From the NCBI GenBank assembly GCA_021521415.1, contig JAIQDT010000192.1:806001-870000 (forward strand): 64,000 bases of DNA, given 5' to 3'. The translations under genes and the position numbers were made by a program. This document shows, in pieces, positions 11,130 to 20,584 of this stretch. The stretch is from Bidens hawaiensis. Taxonomy: Eukaryota > Streptophyta > Magnoliopsida > Asterales > Asteraceae. Under the pieces are notes generated by a model. That model saw nothing but the letters and a program-made list of their open reading frames with translations, searched no databases and had not been told where the DNA came from. Position 1 is the stretch's first letter. Every line of letters begins with the position of its first letter.

Positions 11130-14100
11130 TGTAACGATTCCGGCAAATCCAGGTATACCCTAGCCGGTATATACTATTTACGTGTTATTTAATATTGATT
11201 ATATGAGTTATAGCACATTGATACGAGTATATATGGTTCACAGATGAATCATACTCAATTATATAGTGAATCGTATTGGAATTACAATTAATCAATGATC
11301 GGTTATTGAAACCCGAACGGATCGGGAACTACATTATAGACGAAGTATATAATGTTTAGTGATGTTTACGAAGTATTAATGCTTCGGGATAAGTGAATTA
11401 TAGCACAGAAAAAGGATCTCGATTTAATGGTACGTCGGTACGCTAAACGAAACCTTTAACACCAAACCAAGCAAGAGACGATCAATCAAGCCGAAAAAGA
11501 TGCGTAATTATTAATAATATGATGTTTTAATGTCATGGGTTAAGTTTTTAAAGTTTTTAAACCAGTTTTATGTAAATTTTATTTTCACCCGAAAAACAAC
11601 CATTTTATGCCCGTTTTAAGCCGAATTACGAGTTTAAACGAGAAACGAACTGAACCAGACTATCCACAACATTATCCGGATTGTGTAATCCAAATATGTG
11701 GCCATGGTTTGAGATGTGGGCCCCCCCCCCACACCACCACTTAGGCCGGCCACCCCATTCACACACATTATACATTTCATTTTCTTTTTTAACATCAATT
11801 CTCTCCCAAAACTCTCTCAAACTCTTTCAAATCTTCAAACATCCATCCAATTCCTTGATTTCTAACAAGATTTTGAAGGTAAAAACATGGTTTAGTTGGT
11901 TAAATCATAGTATTGATTTCTTTATTTTGAGTTGTTTTGCAAGAACAAGAGGTTCCAAGTGAAATATGGGTGAAAACCCGAGATGGAACCGGTTCTCGTG
12001 TGATCAAGGGATGTATACAAGTTATACAAAGGATCTTGATCCAAGTGTTGAGTTAAAAGAGTTTAGAACGAAGTTTTACGGTTGAAATCGTGTAAAATAA
12101 GTTTTCCATGTGAAAGACGGGTAAAAGTCCGAGATGAAACCGACTCTTGCATAATCAAGAGATGTATACATGTTATACAAGGGATCTTGGTCCAAGAAAT
12201 GAGTAAAAGAGTCGAGAACGGATTTTTACGGTTAAAACCTTTGTTTTTACTTAAAAACCGACACTATGAAAGAAATGGTTTGATTGTTGGTATAGTTTGC
12301 TTGGTATAGTGATATTGTGCTTGTAAGTGTTGTGTCTAGCGGCTAGCAAAGGCTAGAAACCGAGATCCTTGCGATCTAAAGCTAGAAAACACAAGATAGT
12401 TCGGTTTTCGTGTGTATATGAAATTTGGACAGATTTTCGTGTGCTTAGAGTCGGGTCACGAAATTTCACGGAGATGATCTACACATAAAAATATGAGATC
12501 TGTGAATTTTTGGTAATTTTTGGATAAAAGATGAATATTTGGTGAATTTAATGCTCGGTTTTGGCCAAAAATAGTGAAAAATAGCTAAACATGATGAATA
12601 ATCTGGAAAATTTAAGATAAGCTTTCAATAACATATAAAAGTCACCCACAAAATTTGAGCTCAGTTGGAAAAGTCTAAGTAGGCTTTTCGGTGAAACGAG
12701 TTCTAGGGCTTTCTAGCTCGGTTTTGGGTGAAAATGGCTTGAAAAATGAGTTTTAAATTCTGGAAAAATTCCAGGGAGTTATGAGGATGGCAAGGATCAT
12801 CCCAGAAAAATTTGGGATTTTTCTAAAGTGTTTTGGTATTTTTGACATATTTAGTGTATTAAAAGGTTTAAAAATAGATAGATAAATGTAAATATACGAA
12901 AATAAATCTGGAAAATTTTGTAAAATTTTCTTTTTGTCAAAATAAGTTTTGTGCAAAATTTCAAGACCCGAGATTAAACGGGTAATTATTTGTGCTAAAA
13001 TGAACATAAAAACAAATATTTAAAGCTTAAAACGTGTAAACCGGCAAAACTCGCATAAGCGAGCTGACTGGTACATAAAAACCTAAAAATGGACTATTTT
13101 CATAAATCTAAGTAAATTAAGTAAAAATAAATCATCCGAAAATAATTCGGATGATTTGGGTAATTTTACCCGATTTTACTGTTTCCGGCACCTAAATGAC
13201 GGAAACGGGCCCCGCGGCCAAACGGGGTGTCAAACCGAGCTCTAATTTCACCACTTTAACTAAAATAGCATTTAAACACCATTTTTGGGTTAAGTGTGAA
13301 TAAACTCATTTTTGAAACTAAAAACGGACGACCGTGCTAGGCACGCAAATCAAGGAAAACATAAAAATGATGATTTTGACCGTCCGACTCTAAGTAATGG
13401 CACAATCTGAGTCCTTAGGAGTGTCACGGGGTTAACATTGTCCCCGGATGTACCGATTAATACAGATTTAGTTTATGGGAATTATATAGTAACGACTAGA
13501 TATTATATTACAGATCCAGGCACGTAGCTGTTCATTGTATTACCCACAGACTCACAAAAAGGTGAGTTTTCACGAGCCCCTTTTAATGAACTGTTTTAAA
13601 TATTTTCCCGGGGCGGAAAGCATGATTGTGTTAAATTATCTAAGTACATACCGATCGTATGGAAACACTTGTATATTTTTATATATATATGGTATGATGC
13701 ATAGAATAGATAATTTGTTTATCGGGTGGAATTGTTCTGGGGTAACTTAGTTCCCAGAGGGTTATTGGATATATTTCTGGGTTAACAGTGTTCCCAGAGG
13801 GTATTGGATATGTTTCTGGGTTAACAGTGTCCCCAGAGGTTACTGGATATGGTTATGGGTTAACAGTGTCCCCAGAGGTTATTGGATATGGTTCTTGGTT
13901 AACAGTGTCCCCAGAGGGTATTTGATATGCGCTGGGTTAACAGTGTCCCCAGGGGTTATTTGATATGTACTGGGTTAACAGTGTCCCCAGGGGTTATTTG
14001 ATATGTACTGGGTTAACAGTGTCCCCAGTGGTTATTGGATATGTTCTGGGTTAACAGTGTCCCCAGGGGTCATTTAATGTGATTTTGGGTTAATAGAGTT

Positions 14101-14489
14101 TTCATTAACGGGCATAGCATAATTTCATCATTAATATATGATTTTTATACTGATCTATGGTTTATTTAAATTAGTGAAACTCACCAACTATTCGTAGTTG
14201 ACCCGTTTTCTTTACATGCTTTCTAGGTATGCCCAGGTTGGAATGATTGATATGTGCTTAACTATCTGTGCTACCTGTTGGAAGCTTGCTGCTCTGTATT
14301 TTGTAATGAATATATATTAATGTCTTATTGGTAATATATGTGTGTAACACCTAGACAGTAACGCAACTCGCAACAATGTAATATGTTATAAATTAATGTA
14401 GTGGTATTTTCTTTATAAGCAATGCTGTTGATATCAGATGTGTCTGTTGCATCCCGTGTACGTTTCCGCTGCGGTTACGGGGTGTTACA
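11130..14489 (+). repeat. 5' LTR of the Tekay-type element (3360 bp)
   Basis: Unusually long LTR, starting TGTAACGATTCC and ending GGGGTGTTACA. It includes a C homopolymer (10 C at 11721-11730; 12 C in the 3' LTR) and a roughly 38-bp minisatellite at 13733-14105. Open frames inside it have no known domains and are duplicated in the 3' LTR. They are treated as chance. Confidence 0.95.
13733..14105 (+). repeat. LTR minisatellite, about nine units of about 38 bp (5' LTR copy)
   Basis: Each unit is built around CTGGGTTAACAGTGTCCCCAG followed by an AGGTTATTGGATATG-like tail. The unit core is an imperfect inverted repeat (CTGGG against CCCAG) holding the palindrome GTTAAC. Nine units plus a degraded tenth are visible. 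The solo LTR at 60429-62828 lacks the array. Confidence 0.9.
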
Positions 14490-14494
14490 GAACT

Positions 14495-14512
14495 TGGTAT
14501 CAGAGCCATTGG
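14495..14512 (+). promoter_or_regulatory. Primer-binding site of the Tekay-type element
   Basis: TGGTATCAGAGCC, five bases after the LTR end, is complementary to the 3' end of initiator methionine tRNA. This is the standard primer of this group. Confidence 0.9.
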
Positions 14513-14855
14513 TTATAAAGAATTAGGATGTCTGAAAGAGATACCTAAAATATAACCAGTAGCTCAAGTATTATAGGATCTGAATATCAACTAATAATAT
14601 ATTGTGACGAGATCGGGATGAACTTGGATGGACAAGTGGGTTATTATGGTCCGGAACATAATAACAGACTTGTCTGCACGAGGGAATTCAGGGGAAGTCA
14701 CGGGGGACTTAAATAGGTAAAATTGGCAACATATGTGTAAATGTATAATAATATTATTATGTGGCAAAATTGTATAAGTAAGTGCATGATTAATTTAATT
14801 ATGAATTACACTATGAAAAGGGACTATATGTTTGTTAACTTGTGTGCAGGTAATA

Positions 14856-15482
14856 ATGGCAAGAACACCTAGTGTGTCGACGGAAGAGGACCCGGAAGAG
14901 GTCAGTTCCGGGGCCTCTGGAAGCCCAAGTTTAGCACCCAGCTCCGAGCCTTCAGAGGCTAGTCATAGTGCCTCTAGACAGACCACCCCAGCTAGGAGTG
15001 CTAGTTTACCCTCCCCTGCTAGGGTTACCAGATCTCCTACACCACCCGCACCACAGACCGCCCCGATTCCCCCCAGACACGGTCCCCGCCTCACGGCGCG
15101 GATCAGTGCCCCGTATGTCCCGCCCACCGTTACCCCACCCAGATCCACATACCACCGGGGCGAGTCTTCCCGCCCCCAACCCGAGCCTGCGACCCTACCT
15201 GTGTGGGGTCTTCCGAGGCAGGAACGGGACTTGGCGGCTTGGCTACGTGTTCTCACCGAACAGGTGAACGAGCACTCTGCCGCCCTGGTCGTGGGGGTAC
15301 AGAGGCGAGCGTACCTCGGGGACAGCATACTGGACCACCAGTATGCTATTAACCAGTTAAAGAGGGAGTGCTCATACTCCCACTGGTTGATCGGCCAGAT
15401 GGAAACCCGAATGCGGGTTATGGTGGCGGTGTTGGTGGTGCTGGTGGCGGTGTTGGTGGGGTTGGTTTACCACCATGTGTAG
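14856..15482 (+). CDS. Extra ORF upstream of gag: 208-residue Pro/Ser-rich protein with C-terminal membrane anchor
   Basis: The ATG at 14856 (MARTPSVSTEEDPEE) is chosen because it follows the splice-acceptor-like TTGTGTGCAG and begins the compositionally biased part; an upstream in-frame ATG at 14832 would add 8 residues. Residues 1-120 are Ser/Pro/Thr rich with few hydrophobics, and about 121-180 form a likely helical segment (LAAWLRVLTEQVNEHSAALV). Residues about 188-204 are a continuous hydrophobic stretch (VMVAVLVVLVAVLVGLV), followed by a short YHHV tail, a tail-anchor-like arrangement. I recognise no family. It is GC-richer than the LTR. It lies between the primer site and gag, separated from gag by 368 bp. 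Chromoviruses normally start with gag, so this is an accessory gene or a captured sequence. The frame is intact. Confidence 0.65.
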   Translation: MARTPSVSTEEDPEEVSSGASGSPSLAPSSEPSEASHSASRQTTPARSASLPSPARVTRSPTPPAPQTAPIPPRHGPRLTARISAPYVPPTVTPPRSTYHRGESSRPQPEPATLPVWGLPRQERDLAAWLRVLTEQVNEHSAALVVGVQRRAYLGDSILDHQYAINQLKRECSYSHWLIGQMETRMRVMVAVLVVLVAVLVGLVYHHV

Positions 15483-15850
15483 ATGTGTTAGATGGTAGAA
15501 TCTTGAACCGCTTTTTGATACTCCGTGTAAGTAGTTAGTGGTGATACTAACACGGAGTGAATCTTGTTTAGTTGTAGTACAACCACTAGCCCCTAGGGTG
15601 GGTCTCTTGTAGGGCATATCACTATAGATACTTTTGGGTATCATTCAAGCACTGACCCCTTTGCGGGTTATGTCGAGATGATACCGACATAGGGCCCTTG
15701 TAATAAAACTAGTTATGTAATGTTGACTGAAAGTATGTAAACTGATGTTTGTGTAATGTGAATCAATGTTTACTAATGAATGAAATATGTATTGTGTTTT
15801 ATGTTTTGAAATGGTATTGATTATATATATTTCTTTGATGATTGTGTAGA
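15483..15850 (+). other. Gap between extra ORF and gag, with splice-like signals
   Basis: Contains GTAAGTAG at about 15527 (donor-like) and ends in a T-rich tract with TTGTGTAG just before the gag ATG (acceptor-like). No ORF is visible. An intron here would allow gag to be reached by splicing past the extra ORF. This is inference. Confidence 0.4.
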
Positions 15851-16729
15851 ATGGCACCGAAACGATCCACGAAAATATCGGAAGTAAATGTGAGCCGTTT
15901 GATTGCTCAACAGTTGGAGGCGGCGATACCGGATATAGTATCGCGCATTGCCGCCAGTATTAATAATTCATCTAATCCAACCCCTCCGAGCAATCAAACG
16001 CCCATAAATAATGGCGGGGAACATAATGCTAATCCTCCACCTACCGATAACACGATTCCGAGTAATGACGCACCGCCTACGGTGGTCGCTACCGACAGTA
16101 ATGGCCCTATACCTACCGTAGAGACCAACCGCACTGGACCATCCAGGGGTTGTTCAATCAAGGACTTTATGTTTTGCAAGCCTTTAGAGTTTAACGGGTC
16201 GGAAGGACCGAATGGGTTAGTGAAATGGATAGAGAAAATAGAATCAGTGGTGAATATCAGCAACTGTCCCGAGGATTGTGTTGTTAAGTACGCCACCTGT
16301 ACGTTCACAGACCATGCCTTGACATGGTGGAACACCATAGTACAGACTCGAGGTCAGGCGGCGACAAACCGCATGACCTGGACAGAGCTTAAGGATATTG
16401 TTTTGAAACATTTCTGCCCAAAGAATGAATTGCAGAAACTGGAACATGAGTTGTGGAACCTAGAGATGCATGGGGCGGACCACTTGGGATATACCAACCG
16501 GTTTAATGAACTGACTCGATTAGTGCCGTGGTTAGTCACCCCAGAGTCAAAGAGGGTGGAACGTTATATATGGGGACTTACTCCTGTAGTGAGGAGTATA
16601 GTTAACGCGGGAGGGCACCAGACGTATGAGGGTGCAGTGACACAGGCTGGTATTGTCACGTATGATTTCTTAAGGAGTGGATCGCTAAAGACGACAGGAG
16701 AGTCGGCTGGAGGAAAGCGAGGTACGTAG
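15851..16729 (+). pseudogene. gag: gag of the Tekay-type element, ending in a premature TAG
   Basis: The ATG at 15851 begins MAPKRSTKISEVN. An N-terminal helix is followed by an Asn/Pro-rich linker and then the plant gypsy gag capsid core (FNGSEGPNGLVKWIEKIESV, DHALTWWNTIVQTRG, LKHFCPKNELQKLEHELWNL, ESKRVERYIWGL). A TAG at 16727-16729 interrupts the frame. The same frame then carries on directly into the zinc-knuckle and pol region, so the ancestral product was one Gag-Pol polyprotein. The stop is in a linker where insertions are usually tolerated. Confidence 0.9.
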
Positions 16730-19700
16730 GACAATAGGATCCGGGAGAAACAGCAAGGTAAACGTGCTAGACCCACTGCCCAGAACTACGCCATGACTAG
16801 TTCGGGCGGAAGGCAAGAACCGCAGAGGGGAACGTTTCCTAAATGTGGGAAATGTGGTTACCACCATGGTGGCGTGTGCAAAGAGGTGGTGTGCCACCGG
16901 TGTGGCAGGTTTGGGCACTACGCACCCAGTTGTAGGACAAACTTGAACAACCTGAACCGTCAACCGCAACCTATCCGTGCGCAATCATTTAGGAACCAAC
17001 CAACCCAACAGCAAAACCCCCAAGGAAACCAATTGGTGACCACCAGCCGTGCTTGCTACGAATGCGGTAGCACAGATCACTTCAAGAAAAACTGTCCGAA
17101 GCTGAATCAAGGAAGAAATGGGCGGCAACCCGCGGGTCAGGCATCGTCGTCCAACCCGGCGAGAAGCCGAGCTTTCGTGATAGGGGCGAGCGAAGCACGT
17201 CAGGACCCCAGCGTAGTGACAGGTACATTCTTTGTTTCTGACCATTACGCTTCTGTATTATTTGATACGGGTGCTGATAGAAGTTTCGTCTCCGTTAAAT
17301 TCCTGTCATTAGCAAACATGCCGGTTAGTGAATCTATAGAACCCTATACCGTAGAAGTTGCTAATGGTAAGACCATGATAGTCAATCAAATTGTTCGGAA
17401 TTGTCCTTTTATTCTAAACGAACAATCCTTCCTGATTGACTTGTTACCAGTAGAACTGGGTAGTTTTGATGTGATAGTGGGAATGGATTGGTTAGCACGC
17501 AACAAGGTAGAAATAAATTGTGAAAAGAAAATCGTCAAAATCCGGGTGTCGGATGACGAAGAAGTATTAGTGCAAGGTGATAAGTCGGGCAATATGATGC
17601 CATTTATATCTCACCTCAAGGCGCTAAAATATATGCATCAGGGATGTGTGGCGTATCTAACGAGTCTGACGGCCACTGATTCTGAGGAAAAACGAGTGGA
17701 CGATATTCCCGTGGTACGCGAATTTCCACAAGTTTTCCCAGAAGAACTTCCTGGATTACCGCCAACCCGACAAGTCGAATTCAGAATCGACTTATTACCT
17801 CAAGCCGGCCCTGTTGCTAAGGCCCCTTACAGACTTGCACCGTCCGAGATGCAAGAACTATCCAACCAATTGCAGGAATTGTTGGATAAGGGGTTTATAC
17901 GTCCCAGTTATTCCCCGTGGGGTGCACCTGTACTATTTGTGAAAAAGAAGGACGGAAGCCTTCGAATGTGCATTGACTACAGGGAATTGAACAAATTAAC
18001 CATCAAAAATAGGTATCCTCTTCCCCGAATCGATGATTTGTTCGACCAACTACAAGGTGCGAGCTATTTCTCAAAAATTGATCTTAGATCGGGATACCAC
18101 CAAGTTAGAATTCAAGAGGAGGATATTCCGAAAACCGCGTTTCGGACTCGCTACGGCCACTACGAATTTCTAGTTATGCCTTTTGGGCTAACAAATGCGC
18201 CAGCGGTGTTCATGGATCTCATGAACCGAGTCTGTAAACCCTACCTCGACAAATTCGTCATTGTATTTATTGACGATATTTTGATATATTCAAAAAGTAA
18301 AGAAGAACATGAGCGACATTTGAGGTTAATTTTGGAACTTTTGGATCAGGAGAAGTTGTATGCAAAATTCTCCAAGTGTAACTTCTGGTTACAAGAGGTG
18401 CAATTCCTCGGTCACGTTATAAACCACCAAGGAATACACGTTGATCCGAGTAAAGTTGAAGCAATTAAGGATTGGCAAGCGCCTAAATCTCCGAAGGAAA
18501 TCCGCCAATTCTTAGGCTTAGCTGGATACTATCGTCGATTTATAGAGAACTTTTCCAGCATCGCCCAACCTTTAACCCTCCTGACTCAAAAGGATCGGAA
18601 ATATGAATGGGGTGAAGAGCAGGAAGCGGCGTTTCAAACGCTAAAGCAAAGGTTGTGTCAAGCGCCAATCTTAAGTCTCCCCGACGGAGACGATGGATTT
18701 GTTGTATATTGTGACGCATCCCGTAAAGGGTTAGGATGCGTGTTAATGCAAAATAAAAAGGTCATAGCCTATGCGTCTCGACAGTTAAAAGTTCATGAGA
18801 AAAACTACACTACTCATGACTTGGAACTGGGAGCAGTCATCTTTGCACTTAAAATCTGGAGACACTATCTCTACGGTACAAAGTGCACCATATTCACTGA
18901 TCATAAAAGTTTGCAACACATATTCGATCAGAAAGAACTGAATATGAGGCAACGAAGATGGGTCGAGTTGCTGAGTGACTATGACTGTGACATTCGATAT
19001 CACCCCGGCAAGGCTAACGTCGTAGCCGATGCCTTGAGTAGGAAGGATCGGGTTAAACCATTGCGAGTGCGGGCGTTGGAGATGATAGTCCAGTCAAACC
19101 TTTCGGATTTGATTCGAGTCGCTCAACGCGAGGCGTTGAAAGAGGACCAATTGGATAAAGAAGGACTTTACGGGAATGAGAAGAATTTCGAACGGCGTGT
19201 AGACGAAATTCTCTATTTCAAAAGTCGGATTTGGATTCCGACCCTCCATGACCTTCGTAATTTGATCATGGATGAAGCGCATAAGTCGAAATATTCCATA
19301 CATCCGGGATCAGATAAAATGTACAAGGATGTGAAGGAATTTTACTGGTGGCCTGGTATGAAAAAGGATATAGCCACATACGTCGGCAAGTGTACGACGT
19401 GTGCGAGGGTTAAGGCGGAGCACTAGAAACCTTCGGGAATGTTGCAACAACCGGAAATTCCGGAATGGAAGTGGGAGCAGATCACAATGGATTTTGTGAC
19501 ACACCTCCCCAAGACGCCCCGAGGTCATGATGCAATTTGGGTAATCGTGGATCGATTAACCAAATCAGCACATTTCATTCCAATTAGGAATAATTATAAC
19601 ACTGAGAGACTTGCGCAAATTTATATAAATGAAATAGTGTCTCGTCATGGCATCCCCATCTCGATCATCTCCGATAGGGATAGCCATTTCACCTCCAAAC

Positions 19701-20548
19701 TTTGGCAAGCTATCCAAGAAGCATTGGGAACACGTATTGACCTAAGCACAGCTTACCACCCTCAGACCGATGGTCAGTCTGAGAGGACCATTCAAACTTT
19801 GGAGGATTTGCTTCGTGCCTGCGTACTGGACTTTAAGGGAAATTGGGATCAACATCTCCCACTCGTTGAATTTTCCTATAATAACAGTTACCATAGCAGT
19901 ATAAAGGCAGCACCTTATGAAGCATTGTATGGGCGGAAGTGCCGATCACCACTTTGCTGGTCTGAAGTGGGAGACCTGCAGATCATTAGATCGGATCTGG
20001 TCCAGGAGACGACCAGCAAGATTCTTGAAATTAAGAACAACCTAAAAGCCGCGCGGGACCGGCAGAAGAGTTATGCCGATACCCGTCGAAAACCGTTGTC
20101 ATTTGAGAAGGGTGAAAAGGTATATTTGAAAGTATCACCCTGGAAAGGAGTGGTCAGATTTGGAAAGGCGGGGAAGTTGGCCCCTAGATATATTGGACCA
20201 TTCATCATCACTGCAAAGATCGGTCCGGTAGCTTACCGACTAGAACTGCCTGAGGAACTAAGTGCAGTTCATAACGTGTTTCATGTGTCAAATTTGAAAA
20301 GATGTCTGGCGGATGAGACATCGGTGTTACCCTTAGAGGGTGTTCAAATAAGTGATAGGCTCAACTTCGTAGAGGAGCCCATTGAAATAGTGGACGGTAA
20401 GATCAAGCAACTTAGACACAATAAGATCTCGTTGGTCAAGGTTAGATGGAATTCGCAACGAGGCCCAGAATTTACTTGGGAACGAAAGGATGAATTTCGG
20501 AAGAAATACCCCCACCTATTTCCTCAAAAGGAAGTAGTTGACGCGTAA
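16730..20548 (+). pseudogene. pol: pol of the Tekay-type element (NC, PR, RT, RNase H, IN, chromodomain-like) with one TAG
   Basis: In frame with gag. Zinc-binding motifs come first ([37 protein letters not shown]; about 16835-17095), then the protease FDTGAD at about 17261-17278. The RT core includes [28 protein letters not shown] and the catalytic FIDD at 18266-18277. RNase H begins [11 protein letters not shown] (about 18707). The integrase zinc domain ends [11 protein letters not shown] and is followed by TAG at 19424-19426, where relatives have Gln (CAG to TAG). The frame continues with [18 protein letters not shown] and [12 protein letters not shown], the three catalytic acidic sites. 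A C-terminal chromodomain-like tail follows (about 20370-20520, [16 protein letters not shown]). The terminal stop is at 20546-20548. Apart from the TAG the frame is clean. Confidence 0.93.
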
Positions 20549-20568
20549 AATTTCGAGGACGAAATTTT
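20547..20568 (+). other. Perfect inverted repeat before the polypurine tract
   Basis: AAAATTTCG, loop AGGA, CGAAATTTT. The left arm overlaps the pol stop codon. A degenerate version (CCGGGACGAAATTTC) lies beside the LARD polypurine tract on the minus strand, so it is a conserved 3' feature of this lineage. Function unknown. Confidence 0.7.
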
Positions 20569-20571
20569 TAT

Positions 20572-20584
20572 AACGGGGGGAGAA
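20572..20584 (+). promoter_or_regulatory. Polypurine tract of the Tekay-type element
   Basis: AACGGGGGGAGAA directly abuts the TGTAAC start of the 3' LTR. It would prime plus-strand DNA synthesis. Confidence 0.9.

Noticed and set aside
11681..11962. Small ORFs inside the Tekay LTRs (also at 21063-21420, 12753-13007, 22213-22467, 13535-13750, 22995-23210)
   Set aside because: They recur only because the LTRs are duplicates; they run over low-complexity and regulatory sequence, and their codon use and composition give no sign of a protein.
13733..14105. Regularly spaced repeats that superficially resemble a CRISPR array
   Set aside because: The units are contiguous and degenerate with no unique spacers, lie in both LTRs of a plant retrotransposon, and have no cas genes nearby.
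14963..15328. Overlapping ORFs on both strands across 14963-15328
   Set aside because: Shadows of the GC-rich accessory ORF; only the frame starting at 14856 has coherent composition plus a hydrophobic tail and sits in a sensible context.
16727..16729. Programmed read-through of the TAG between gag and pol
   Set aside because: Tekay-type elements use a single uninterrupted Gag-Pol frame, the stop is not at the usual gag-pol border of read-through elements, and no read-through context motif (such as CAATTA after the stop) is present. Kept only as a remote option.
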